In this document: piece after piece, positions 51,219 through 59,727 of the stretch
Layout: each line of letters begins with the position of its first letter
How positions within the stretch are numbered: the first letter of the stretch is position 1
DNA from: Nocardioides luteus
GTDB lineage: Bacteria; Actinomycetota; Actinomycetes; Propionibacteriales; Nocardioidaceae
NCBI RefSeq assembly: GCF_015752315.1
Contig: NZ_JADOVJ010000001.1
Span: 1,790,501-1,854,500, forward strand
Reading direction: 5' to 3'
DNA: 64,000 nucleotides
Notes under the pieces: model-generated
The model's database searches: none
Told to the model about the DNA's origin: nothing
Seen by the model: the letters and a program-made list of their open reading frames with translations, nothing else
Position numbers and translations under genes: made by a program

Positions 51219-51827
51219 TCAGGCCTTGGCCGGCGCCGCCGCGAGCCTGGTCGTGAGCCAGGTGTCGAGCACGGAGCAGTTGAGGTCCATCTGCGCCCGG
51301 GCGACCGTGGCGTCGCCGTAGGTCAGCCAGTTGACGCCGAAGCCGTCGGCGAGAGTCGCCAGGACGTAGGCGACCTCGTCGATGAGGTCGGGCGTGACCG
51401 GGTCGCCGGCGGACGCCTCCTGGAGCGCCTTGCGTACCGTTTCGAAGGCCTGGTCGTAGACGGCGATGCCACGGTCGCCGTGCTGACGCCGGGCCCAGTT
51501 GACGAGCTCGAAGGTCGCGGCGGTGAAGCTCGGCGACTCGAGGTAGCACTCCATCACGCCGCGCAGGATCTGTCGGGCCGCCTCGGGCAGCGTGGTGTGC
51601 GGATCGCTGCCCTCGATGACGTCGCGGTACTTGCCGGCCACGAAGGTGTAGACGTCCGCGAAGAGGTCCTCCTTCGAGTCGTAGCAGTAATGCAGCATCG
51701 CCACGTTGGCCTTGGCCTGCTCGGCGATCCGGCGCGTCGTCGCGCCGTCGATGCCGTGGGCGGCGATGACCTCGACGGCGGCCTCGATGAAGTCGCGACG
51801 TCGCTGGGCGACGGGGATGCGTGCCAT
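51219..51827 (-). CDS. TetR family regulator of the amine island
   Basis: 202-aa TetR protein. HTH in RRDFIEAAVEVIAAHGIDGATTRRIAEQAKANVAMLHYCYDSKEDLF (residues 9-54). I chose ATG 51827 because GGAGG lies 6 bases upstream; the longer frame from 51884 would cover an operator half-site. It is convergent with the aldehyde dehydrogenase gene and divergent from the MFS gene. The dyad at 51943-51971, identical in design to 43237-43265, makes it the probable repressor of both blocks and of itself. The effector is likely the amine or a gamma-glutamyl or CoA intermediate. Confidence 0.9.
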   Translation of the reverse strand: MARIPVAQRRRDFIEAAVEVIAAHGIDGATTRRIAEQAKANVAMLHYCYDSKEDLFADVYTFVAGKYRDVIEGSDPHTTLPEAARQILRGVMECYLESPSFTAATFELVNWARRQHGDRGIAVYDQAFETVRKALQEASAGDPVTPDLIDEVAYVLATLADGFGVNWLTYGDATVARAQMDLNCSVLDTWLTTRLAAAPAKA

Positions 51828-51876
51828 CAGGTCCTCCGAGGGTGTAGGTGCGTCCCTACCGAGTTGGGCGCTTGAT

Positions 51877-51883
51877 TTAGTCA
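51877..51883. promoter_or_regulatory. Extra TTAGTCA half-site near the TetR start
   Basis: Single TTAGTCA in the TetR upstream region; another lies at 51930-51936. With the full dyad at 51943-51971 they form a cluster suited to autoregulation. Confidence 0.5.
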
Positions 51884-51942
51884 CCCCGACTATATCAGTG
51901 CCGTCCTGTGGATTCTCGCCTCAGAAAACTTAGTCAAACATC

Positions 51943-51971
51943 TTAGTCATAGATCTTGATCACATGACTAA
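51943..51971. promoter_or_regulatory. Island operator, copy 2
   Basis: TTAGTCAT (51943-51950), 13 bases, ATGACTAA (51964-51971): same exact arms and spacer length as 43237-43265 although the spacers differ. It lies between the TetR gene and the rightward MFS gene. Confidence 0.85.
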
Positions 51972-52023
51972 CTAAGTCGTAGCGTATGAGCCGGATCACA
52001 CATCCCCGGATCGGAGACAACCC

Positions 52024-53493
52024 ATGGCGCAGATCAACCAGCAAGCGGCAGCACGCCGCCGGGCAACGGCAGGACACGGGCCCGGCAGGGGTCTGCTCAT
52101 CGGCATCGGCGCGCTGATGGTCGTGCTGACCAACGCCGTGATCTTCATCCTTCCGCCGCTGCTGCCGGTGATCCAGGCGCAGTACGGGCTCGCCACGGTC
52201 GCCGAGACGACCTGGCTCTACACCGCCCTGACGCTCGGCGGGGGAGCGGGATTCATCCTGCTGCCGCGCCTCGCAGACCTGTACGGCGACCGGAACGCGT
52301 CCGTCGCCGCGTCCGCCTTCCTCGCGGTCGGCGCGGCGGTCCCGGCGGTCGGCGACTCCTACCCGACGCTCCTCGTCGGGTGCACCCTGATGGGCTTCGG
52401 CTGCGCGGCGCAGCTGCTGCCGCTGGGCTTCCTGCGACGCAACCTCGGCGAGTCCGGCATCACCATCGGCGTCGCCGTCCTGGTGATCGCCACGGGCGCC
52501 GGCATCGTCGTCGGCATGATCGGCGGCGGACTGATCGTCGAGACCCTGTCCTTGCGCAGCTTCTTCGCGATCCTCACCGCCGCCTGTGCTGTGACCACCC
52601 TCGCGACGTACCTTCTGGTCCCGCACGCCCCGCCGGCCGAGCGCACCGGTCGGATCGGTGTGGTCGGCACGGTCTGGATGATCGGCTGGGTCGCGGCGAT
52701 CCTGCTGACCCTGACCCAAGGACTCGTCTGGGGCAACGCGGCCCTCATCCCGCTGGCGATCGGCGTCGTCGGCGGCATTGCCTGGATGCGCGCCCAGCGC
52801 CGGTCGTCGACGGCCGTCTTCGACGTGGCCCTGATGCGGGCGCCGCTGGTCACCGCCTCGTGCCTGTCCATCGCCCTGTTCGCAGCGGTGAACTCGGCCT
52901 TCCTGCTCCTGCTCAGCACCTACGCACAGGTCATTCCCGAGGCGCTCCGCCCGGTCGACGCATACGGCCTCGGGCTCTCGGCCCTCCAGACCGGCTTGCT
53001 GATGGTGCCCTTCGCCGTGACGTTCCTGGTCGGCGGCGCGGTGGTCGACCGTCCCGTCGCCAACGGTCGCGGCGTGCCCGTGTTCGTCGTGGGTGCCCTC
53101 ATCAGCGCGGCGGGCCTGGCCTGGCTGGCGATGATGCACGACCAGCAGTGGCACTACCTGGTCGGCGCCGCCGTCATGGGCCTGGGCTGCAGCATCGGGT
53201 ACGCCGCCGGCTTCACTCTGGTGCAGACGGCCGTGCCCGAGGAGAAGGCCGGGATGGCGGCCGGCGTCGCAGGCACCTTCATGGCGGTCGGTTTCGCGTT
53301 CGGCACGGCGCTAGTCAGCGCTGACCTCAGCGCCTCCCTGGTCCCGGTGCCCGGTACGACGCTCGAGGTGGCTGCCGAGGGTCTCTACGGCACTGGCTAC
53401 TGGATCTCCGGCGTTCTGTCCCTGCTCGTCGTCGTGACCGTGCTGGTCTCGAGCGTCCGCTCGCGCCGGCGTACCAGCCGGGTCGCTGCCTGA
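52024..53493 (+). CDS. MFS transporter, DHA2-like
   Basis: 489-aa drug/metabolite-type major facilitator with about 14 predicted helices. It has a basic N-terminus (QQAAARRRATAGHGPGRG), YTALTLGGGAGFILLPRLADLYGDR (motif A region) and a late PEEKAGMAAGVAGTFMAVG segment typical of DHA2. It may export the amine or a toxic intermediate such as an aldehyde, or act in uptake. Under the island operator at 51943-51971. First gene of the transcript 52024-55553. Confidence 0.85.
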   Translation: MAQINQQAAARRRATAGHGPGRGLLIGIGALMVVLTNAVIFILPPLLPVIQAQYGLATVAETTWLYTALTLGGGAGFILLPRLADLYGDRNASVAASAFLAVGAAVPAVGDSYPTLLVGCTLMGFGCAAQLLPLGFLRRNLGESGITIGVAVLVIATGAGIVVGMIGGGLIVETLSLRSFFAILTAACAVTTLATYLLVPHAPPAERTGRIGVVGTVWMIGWVAAILLTLTQGLVWGNAALIPLAIGVVGGIAWMRAQRRSSTAVFDVALMRAPLVTASCLSIALFAAVNSAFLLLLSTYAQVIPEALRPVDAYGLGLSALQTGLLMVPFAVTFLVGGAVVDRPVANGRGVPVFVVGALISAAGLAWLAMMHDQQWHYLVGAAVMGLGCSIGYAAGFTLVQTAVPEEKAGMAAGVAGTFMAVGFAFGTALVSADLSASLVPVPGTTLEVAAEGLYGTGYWISGVLSLLVVVTVLVSSVRSRRRTSRVAA

Positions 53494-53529
53494 TCTGGTC
53501 CTCTCCAACTCACCCAAAGGAAATCTGAC

Positions 53530-54222
53530 ATGAAAGAGCTGCTCTTCCTGCTGGCCGATCTGTGGATGATCGTCGTCGGCTTCTATTGCGGATGGAAGTT
53601 CATTCGGCGCTACGACAACTACCTGCTCGGCCTCGAGTGGATGGTCGTCGCCACGTCGGGGTCGAACTTCCTGCTCTGGTCGCTCATCAGCGGCGACGAG
53701 GGCCACGTCCTGTACGACATCGCCTACTTCTTCGACGCCTTCTCGCGATCGGTGGGCATCACGCTGATCGCCGTCCTCGGCCTGATGCGTGTGACCCACC
53801 GCTACAAGCCCAGCGTGACGGTCGAGGTCGGCGTCTTCGGGCTCGCGATCGCCGCAGGGCTGTATCTGCAGCAGTTCCGCGGCCACGAGCTGCACGTGGG
53901 GCCCGCGTCGTACTACCTCGTCGTCAATCTGCTCACCACTGCGTTCCTCGCTTACTTCTCGTGGCGTCTGTGGACCATCGGAGCCCGGGGCCACGCGGTC
54001 GCCGCCGGACTGGCGAGCGCCGCGGCGACGGCGATCGCCCTGATGTACGACTTCTTCCCGTTCCCGGACGACGCGCACCGCACCGTCTTCTACATCCTGG
54101 CGCTCAGCACCTGGGGCTTCCAGATGTTCGTCTACTTCCGCGCCTACGGTGCCTTGAACGACCACAACGTCGCCACGGGTCTCGAGCCGGCCGGCGGTGA
54201 CCGCAAGGTGGTCCGCGCATGA
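53530..54222 (+). CDS. Unknown seven-helix membrane protein
   Basis: 230-aa protein with about seven predicted membrane helices (around residues 3-20, 35-53, 68-90, 96-114, 124-145, 152-172 and 181-202) and short loops. No family recognised. It has conserved-looking polar residues in or near helices (RRYDNY, DIAYFFDAF, HRYKP, YDFFPFPDDAH) that could bind a ligand or metal. GGA ribosome site before ATG. It overlaps the PuuB-like oxidase gene by 4 bases, so it is part of the amine island. Confidence 0.6.
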   Translation: MKELLFLLADLWMIVVGFYCGWKFIRRYDNYLLGLEWMVVATSGSNFLLWSLISGDEGHVLYDIAYFFDAFSRSVGITLIAVLGLMRVTHRYKPSVTVEVGVFGLAIAAGLYLQQFRGHELHVGPASYYLVVNLLTTAFLAYFSWRLWTIGARGHAVAAGLASAAATAIALMYDFFPFPDDAHRTVFYILALSTWGFQMFVYFRAYGALNDHNVATGLEPAGGDRKVVRA

Positions 54223-55553
54223 ACACCGACCACGTCACCTACAGCGCCTTCACCGGGTGGGTCGACCCACCGGCCGACGTCCAGGGCCAACTCGAAGCCG
54301 ACCTCGACTGTCAGGTCGCCGTCATCGGCGGTGGCATCAACGGGATGTCGACCGCACTGCGGCTCGTCGAGCGCGGCCAGGACGTCGTGCTCCTGGAGGC
54401 CGAGTTCTGCGGCCACGGCTCCAGCTCGCGCAACGCGGGGCAGCTGGCGGGTGCCCCCGGCGGCGACATCCAGCTGCTCAACCTGCTCTCGCGCAAGAAG
54501 ATGCCGGGCATGATGCGGCTGGCCGAGCACGCCGCGCACCATGTCGAGGACTTCATCGCCAAGCACGACATCGACTGCGAGTACGAGGCGACCGGCAACG
54601 CGTTCGCCGCGGTCTCGCGCGGTCAGATGGGCCGGGTCCGTCGAGTCGCCAAGATCATCACCCGAGCCGGCGGCCACGTGGAGGTCGGCACCGCCGAGGA
54701 GCTGGGGATCCCGCGCGGGTTCGTCGGGGGCATGCGCGAGGTCGTCGGCGGGAGGATGAACCCGGGCAGGTTCAGCCTCGGCATGCGACGGGTCCTGCTC
54801 GACTCGCCCGCGCGTGTCTTCGAGCAGACCAAGGTCACCGACGTGGCCCGGGAGAGCGGCCGGGTCGTGCTGACCACCCCGCAGGGCCGGGTCCGGGCGG
54901 ACCGGGTCGTGCTGGCCACGAACGCCTTCGCGGGGGAGTGGGACATCACTCCGAAGCACCTCTCCGTGCCCATCTACGTCATCGAGGTGGAGACCGAGCC
55001 GATCGCTCCTGAGCGGCTGGCCGCGCTGGGCTGGACCAGCGGCATGGGCCTCGTCACCCAGCACGCGATCATGGAGAACTACCGGCTGACGCCGCGCAAC
55101 ACCATCGTGTTCGGCGTACGCCGCCTCGAACGCGGCACGAGCTACCCGCTCCCGGAGAAGGTGCCGGACCCCGGACTCGTCGAGGAGCTGGCCGGTGCCT
55201 TCGCGACCCGGTTCCCGTCGTTGGCCGATGTGGCGATCGAGCGCGCCTGGGGCGGATGGATCGCGATCACCTCCTCCTGGCTCCCTCTCGCCGGCCGGAT
55301 GGGGGAGGACATCTACTACTCGATCGCCTGCAACGGCCACGGCCTCGCCCAGGCGCCGTACGTCGGGACGCTCATCGCCGACGCGATCGTCGACGGTGAG
55401 CTGCACGAGGACCTGCGGACCCTGTGGCAGGACAAGCCGAAGTTCCCGCGACCGATGATGATGAGTCGCGCCGGTCTCAGGACGATCTGGGCCGTGGACC
55501 GCTTCAACGACCTGGTCAACGGCAGCAGGCGCAACGCCCGGCTCAGGGGTTGA
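54219..55553 (+). CDS. FAD-dependent oxidoreductase, DadA/PuuB-like
   Basis: 444-aa DAO-family flavoenzyme. FAD motif VAVIGGGINGMSTAL (33-47), then SSSRNAGQLAGAPGG, the typical covalent- or FAD-contact region of PuuB-type oxidases, and the C-terminal ITSSWLPLAGRMGEDIYYSIACNGHGLAQAPYVGTLIAD. It would oxidise a gamma-glutamylated amine (PuuB reaction) to an aldehyde or ketone. Coupled to the membrane-protein gene. Its last 11 bases overlap the convergent zinc dehydrogenase gene. Confidence 0.88.
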   Translation: MNTDHVTYSAFTGWVDPPADVQGQLEADLDCQVAVIGGGINGMSTALRLVERGQDVVLLEAEFCGHGSSSRNAGQLAGAPGGDIQLLNLLSRKKMPGMMRLAEHAAHHVEDFIAKHDIDCEYEATGNAFAAVSRGQMGRVRRVAKIITRAGGHVEVGTAEELGIPRGFVGGMREVVGGRMNPGRFSLGMRRVLLDSPARVFEQTKVTDVARESGRVVLTTPQGRVRADRVVLATNAFAGEWDITPKHLSVPIYVIEVETEPIAPERLAALGWTSGMGLVTQHAIMENYRLTPRNTIVFGVRRLERGTSYPLPEKVPDPGLVEELAGAFATRFPSLADVAIERAWGGWIAITSSWLPLAGRMGEDIYYSIACNGHGLAQAPYVGTLIADAIVDGELHEDLRTLWQDKPKFPRPMMMSRAGLRTIWAVDRFNDLVNGSRRNARLRG

Positions 55554-56721
55554 AGACGACCTTCACCATCCCGTCGGACTTCTCCTGGAAGGACTTGTAG
55601 GCCTCGGGAGCCTCGACGAGGGGGAGGTGGTGGGTGGCGAAGGAGTCGACGCCGAGCGGGTCGTCCTCGCCGACGAGGAACGGCAGCAGGTCCTCGGTCC
55701 AGGCGAGTACGTTGGCCTGGCCCATCCGGATGCTGACCTGCTTGTCGAAGAGCTGCATCATCGGGAACGGGTCCAGCGCGCCGCCGTAGACGCCGGCGAT
55801 CGAGACGGTGCCGCCGCGGCGGACGGCGTCGAAGGCGGTGTGGAGCGCAGCCATCCGGTCGACCCCGGCTGCCTGCATCACCGCACGGCCGGCGGCTCCG
55901 GGCATCCGGGACACCAGCTTGGTCATGCCCTCGATGATCGGCGAGCCGTGGGCCTCCATGCCCACGGCGTCGATCACGGCGTCGGCTCCGCGCCCGTCGG
56001 TCAGGTCGCGTACCTGCTCGGCGATGTCACCGGACTCGAGGGCGATCGCCTCGGCGCCCTGCGACCGGACCCGGGCGAGGCGCTCGGGCACACGATCGAC
56101 GCTGATGACCCGGTGGCCGGCGGCGAGCGCGAAGCGGCTCGCCATGTCGCCGATGGGCCCGGCCCCGAGCACCAGCACGGTGCTGTTCCGGTCGGGGTCG
56201 GCGTACTGCAGCGCCTGCCAGGCGGTCGGCAGGACGTCGGAGAGGAACAGGAACCGGTCGTCGGGAGGACCGTCCGGCACCTTGATCGGCAGCTGGTTGC
56301 CGAACGGGACGCGCAGATACTCCGCCTGTCCGCCGGGGACCTGGCCGTAGAGCGAGCTGTAGCCGAAGAGGCTGGCGCCGGTGCCCTGGTCGCGGTTCTG
56401 GGTGGTCTCGCACTGCGAGTGCAGGCGGTGCTGACACATCCAGCACGTGCCGCAGCTGACGTTGAACGGCACCACGACGCGGTCGCCGACGCTCAGCTCG
56501 GTGACGGCGGGGCCCACCTCCGCGACGATGCCCATCGGTTCGTGCCCGACCACGTCGCCGGGCGTCATGAAGCCGGTGAGCACCTCGTAGAGGTGAAGGT
56601 CGGAACCACACAGTCCCGTCGAGGTGATCTCGACGATGATGTCGTCGTCATCGACGATGTGCGGGTCCGGGACCTCCTCCACTCGGATGTCGCGCTTGCC
56701 TTGCCAGGTGACCGCCTTCAT
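55543..56721 (-). CDS. Zinc-dependent dehydrogenase, formaldehyde-dehydrogenase-like MDR
   Basis: 392-aa medium-chain dehydrogenase. Catalytic zinc CGSDLH and GHEPMG; structural zinc CGTCWMCQHRLHSQC (CX2CX2CX7C). NAD motif VLGAGPIGDM. The long insertion (FGYSSLYGQVPGGQAEYLRVP) and FLSDVLPTAWQAL match the glutathione-independent formaldehyde dehydrogenase / threonine-type subgroup common in actinobacteria. It is convergent with the PuuB-like gene and probably outside the TetR-controlled island. Confidence 0.88.
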   Translation of the reverse strand: MKAVTWQGKRDIRVEEVPDPHIVDDDDIIVEITSTGLCGSDLHLYEVLTGFMTPGDVVGHEPMGIVAEVGPAVTELSVGDRVVVPFNVSCGTCWMCQHRLHSQCETTQNRDQGTGASLFGYSSLYGQVPGGQAEYLRVPFGNQLPIKVPDGPPDDRFLFLSDVLPTAWQALQYADPDRNSTVLVLGAGPIGDMASRFALAAGHRVISVDRVPERLARVRSQGAEAIALESGDIAEQVRDLTDGRGADAVIDAVGMEAHGSPIIEGMTKLVSRMPGAAGRAVMQAAGVDRMAALHTAFDAVRRGGTVSIAGVYGGALDPFPMMQLFDKQVSIRMGQANVLAWTEDLLPFLVGEDDPLGVDSFATHHLPLVEAPEAYKSFQEKSDGMVKVVFNP

Positions 56722-56862
56722 GGGATGTGCCTCCTCGGTATCGGGTCGCCTTCGCGGTACCCCGATCCGTACCTGCTAGCCATCGGGCAGTGCTGAACCC
56801 GGTGCAGGTGGGTACCGGTGGGTCACATCGCAGATCCGTCCGGCCGCAGGGAGGCGTGGAAC

Positions 56863-57861
56863 ATGAAGGTCGTCGTCATAGGCGCGTCGGGGAACCTCGG
56901 CACCGCCGCCATCCGGGCGCTGACCGCGGACGGCGCCGCCATGGTCGTGGGCGTGGCCCGCCGAGCCCCGAGCCCGCCGTCCAACGTCCACGCGTCCGTC
57001 GAGTGGCGCGAGGCCGATGTCTCGACCGATGACCTGGTGCCGCTGATGGAGGGCGCCGACGCGGTCGTCCACCTCGCCTGGAAGTTCCAGCCCACGCACC
57101 GCCCCGAGGAGACCTGGGCCACCAACGCCGTCGGTACGCGCCGTGTGCTCGAGGCCGTGGCCCGGGCGGGCGTCCCGGCGCTGGTGTGCGTCTCGTCGGT
57201 GGCGGCGTACTCGCCGGCGCATCACGACGACCCGGTCGACGAGACCTGGGAGACCGACGGTGCCTCGGCGGCTGCGTACTGCCGGGAGAAGGCGTACGTC
57301 GAGCGTGCCCTGGACGCCTTCGCCTGCAACCATCCCGAGGTCCGCCTGGTCCGGGTCCGGCCCGCCTTCGTCTTCCAGCGTTCCGCCGCCAGCGAGCAGC
57401 GGCGCATCTTCGGCGGCCCGCTGCTCCGTCCGTCCTTCCTCGACCGCCGGCGGATCCCGGCGGTGCCGGTGCCCGCCGGGCTCCGGTTCCAGGCCGTGCA
57501 CGCCGGCGATGTCGGCCGAGCGCTGGCCGCGGCGGCGACCACCGACGTGACGGGTGCGTTCAACCTCGCCGGAGCCGGTGTCATCGGCCGCGAGCAGATC
57601 GGTGAGCTGATGGACGCCCGGACGGTCGAGATCCCACCCAACCTCATGCGCCACGGCCTTCACTCGGCCTGGCACGCCCGGCTGGCACCGGTCCCAGGCA
57701 GTCTGCTGGACGCGGTCATGCAGCTCCCGCTGATGTCGACCGCCCGTGCGGAGCTGGAGCTCGGCTGGCGGCCGCGCCATACGGCCATGGAGGCGCTCGA
57801 GGCGGTGATCTCCGGGATCCCGGAGAAGGCCGGCAGCGATCTCCCGCCCCTGCGTCCCTGA
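56863..57861 (+). CDS. NAD-dependent epimerase/dehydratase family protein (extended SDR)
   Basis: 332-aa extended SDR. Cofactor motif VIGASGNLGT (residues 5-14), VVHLAWKFQP, and catalytic YCREKAYVE (YxxxK). The start is ATG 56863 with GGGAGG upstream; a frame from 56818 adds an unlikely N-terminus. It reduces or epimerises a sugar-nucleotide or similar alcohol. No partner genes indicate a substrate. Confidence 0.85.
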   Translation: MKVVVIGASGNLGTAAIRALTADGAAMVVGVARRAPSPPSNVHASVEWREADVSTDDLVPLMEGADAVVHLAWKFQPTHRPEETWATNAVGTRRVLEAVARAGVPALVCVSSVAAYSPAHHDDPVDETWETDGASAAAYCREKAYVERALDAFACNHPEVRLVRVRPAFVFQRSAASEQRRIFGGPLLRPSFLDRRRIPAVPVPAGLRFQAVHAGDVGRALAAAATTDVTGAFNLAGAGVIGREQIGELMDARTVEIPPNLMRHGLHSAWHARLAPVPGSLLDAVMQLPLMSTARAELELGWRPRHTAMEALEAVISGIPEKAGSDLPPLRP

Positions 57862-57876
57862 CGCCCAGGAGAACGA

Positions 57877-58248
57877 TCAGATCTTCGAGACGTGGTAGTG
57901 GCTCAACGCCCAGCCGGTGTGTCCACGCCGAGCGATCACGGTGAGGTAGACCGCCACGTCTCCGTCCGGCCGTTCGAACAGCACCCGCGCATATCCCACG
58001 AGGGCGTCCGTGGCGATCGCGCGTGTGGAGAGGAGCTCGTACTCCGCGCGGAGGCCGATCGGCTGCTTGGCGTAGTAGCTGCTGATGTAGCCACGCCCGG
58101 TGCCGGGTGCGGGGTCGAAGCCCTGGAAGAGGGCGTCATCGGTGAAGAGGGCGGCGACATCGGCCGGCCGGTGCTCGGCGATGGCGTTGGCCCACTGGTC
58201 GAGTACGTTGCGCAGCTCGTGCTCCGCGCTGATGGTCTCGCTGGTCAT
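57877..58248 (-). CDS. SgcJ/EcaC-like NTF2-fold protein
   Basis: 123-aa SnoaL-like protein of the SgcJ/EcaC oxidoreductase-like group: ELRNVLDQWANAIAEHRPADVAALFTDDALFQGFDP at the N-terminus and strands ending WALSHYHVSKI. Transcribed with the SDR gene upstream (31-base gap). Role unknown. Confidence 0.82.
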   Translation of the reverse strand: MTSETISAEHELRNVLDQWANAIAEHRPADVAALFTDDALFQGFDPAPGTGRGYISSYYAKQPIGLRAEYELLSTRAIATDALVGYARVLFERPDGDVAVYLTVIARRGHTGWALSHYHVSKI

Positions 58249-58279
58249 GGAAGTTCTCCTTCGGGTGAGGTGGGACGAG

Positions 58280-58990
58280 TCAGCGGCCGGCGCTCTGGCC
58301 GCCGTCGATGTGGAGGAACTCGCCCGTGACGAAGGGGGACTGCTCCAGGTAGAGCACGCCGCGGGTCACGTCGCCGACCTCGCCCAGCGTCTCCATGGGG
58401 TGGAGCGCAGCGAGGAAGTCGTGGGTCTCGGGCGCGTGCATGGGGGTCTTGATGATGCCGGGCGAGACCGCGTTCACCCGGATGCCCCGGCTGGCGTACT
58501 CGACGGCGAGCGACTTGGTCGCGGCCGCGACCCCACCCTTGCTGAGCGACGCCAGGACCGAGGGCACCGCCGCGGATGCGCTCTCGACCAGGGTCGTGGT
58601 CACACTGACCACGTGCCCGCCCTCGCCCTGCTCGAGGAACTGTCCGAGGGCCGCCTGGGTGATGTGGAAGAACCCGTCGAGGTTGGTGCTCTTGATCGCC
58701 TCGTAGTCCTCGACGGTGTAGTCGGTGAACGGCTTGGCGACGAAGATGCCCGCATTGTTGACCAGTGTGTCGACCCGGCCGAACCGTTCGAGTGCCGTCG
58801 CGATCACGCGCTGTGCGACCGCGGCGTCGCCGATGTCACCGGCGACGGTCTCGATGGTCTCGGTCGAGCTGGGCTCGATGGATCGAGAGTTGGCGACGAC
58901 GGCGTAGCCGAGGTCCTGATAGGCCGTGACGAGCGCGGCTCCGATTCCCTGTGAAGCGCCGGTGATGACGGCGACCTTTCGTGTGCTCAT
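58280..58990 (-). CDS. SDR family oxidoreductase lacking the catalytic tyrosine
   Basis: 236-aa classical-SDR-like protein. Cofactor motif TGASQGIG (10-17) and NNAG (78-81) are intact, and Lys151 is present. The residue four before it, where the catalytic Tyr should be, is Ala147 (VLASLSKGG). It ends VTGEFLHIDGGQSAGR, a classical C-terminus. Either another residue serves catalysis or the protein binds NAD(P) without the usual reaction. Divergent from the TetR gene at 59054, with operators between. Confidence 0.85.
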   Translation of the reverse strand: MSTRKVAVITGASQGIGAALVTAYQDLGYAVVANSRSIEPSSTETIETVAGDIGDAAVAQRVIATALERFGRVDTLVNNAGIFVAKPFTDYTVEDYEAIKSTNLDGFFHITQAALGQFLEQGEGGHVVSVTTTLVESASAAVPSVLASLSKGGVAAATKSLAVEYASRGIRVNAVSPGIIKTPMHAPETHDFLAALHPMETLGEVGDVTRGVLYLEQSPFVTGEFLHIDGGQSAGR

Positions 58991-59003
58991 GCCGGTCCGA
59001 ACA

Positions 59004-59042
59004 TAGACGGTCGGTCAACTATTCCGCTAGACGACCGGTCTA
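59004..59042. promoter_or_regulatory. TetR operator pair between SDR and TetR genes
   Basis: TAGACGGTCGGTCAACTAT (59004-59022) and the dyad TAGACGACCGGTCTA (59028-59042; arms TAGAC/GTCTA). The first is repeated with one change at 59728-59746. Confidence 0.75.
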
Positions 59043-59053
59043 CAATCGAGACC

Positions 59054-59674
59054 GTGGGACGGACTTCAGATGCGCGCGAGCGGCTTGTTGCCGCAGGCAC
59101 CGAGCTGTTCAGTGAGCGGGCCTACAGCTCGGTCGGCGTGGCGGAGCTCGCCGCCCGTGCCGGGGTGCAGAAGGGCTCGTTCTACTACTTCTTTCCGTCG
59201 AAGGAGGCCTTGGCGCTGGCCGTCATCGACGCCCACTGGGTGTGGCAGCGCGGCGAGTGGTCCGCGATCCTGGCGCGACCGGGCACGGCGTTGGAGCGCC
59301 TTCGGGGAATCTTCGACGCAACCGCAGAGATGCAGACGTCGGCACTGCGCGGCAGCGGTGCGGTCACCGGCTGCCTGTTCGGCAATCTCGCCCTCGAAGT
59401 CAGCTCGATGAACCCGTCGATCCAGAAGAGGCTCCAGGAGATCTTCGAGGAGCAGGTCCAGATCATCGCCGAGCACCTGACCGCGGCGGTGGACGACGGC
59501 GAGATCGAGCTCGTGGACCCACGGTTGGCCGCGAAGTCGATCGTGGCCCAGCTCGAGGGACTCGTTCTTTTCGCCAAGCTGTTCAACGACCCGAGCGAGC
59601 TGGACGCCCTCTGGGGCAACAGCCTGCGACTGATCGGCATCGCCTCGCCGGCCGGGCAGTCGGCGGCCCTGTGA
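59054..59674 (+). CDS. TetR family regulator
   Basis: 206-aa TetR protein with HTH RERLVAAGTELFSERAYSSVGVAELAARAGVQKGSFYYFFPSKEALAL (8-55). The ligand domain contains GCLFGNLALEVSS, as in the TetR_C_16/AcuR-like group. GTG start at 59054, just past its probable operator. It probably represses itself, the SDR/NTF2 pair and the WrbA-led genes, all of which have matching sites. Confidence 0.9.
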   Translation: MGRTSDARERLVAAGTELFSERAYSSVGVAELAARAGVQKGSFYYFFPSKEALALAVIDAHWVWQRGEWSAILARPGTALERLRGIFDATAEMQTSALRGSGAVTGCLFGNLALEVSSMNPSIQKRLQEIFEEQVQIIAEHLTAAVDDGEIELVDPRLAAKSIVAQLEGLVLFAKLFNDPSELDALWGNSLRLIGIASPAGQSAAL

Positions 59675-59727
59675 GGGGCCGGCGCCTCTAGGGGCGTGGG
59701 GAATAGGGTCCGAGCTTCGGCGTTTAG

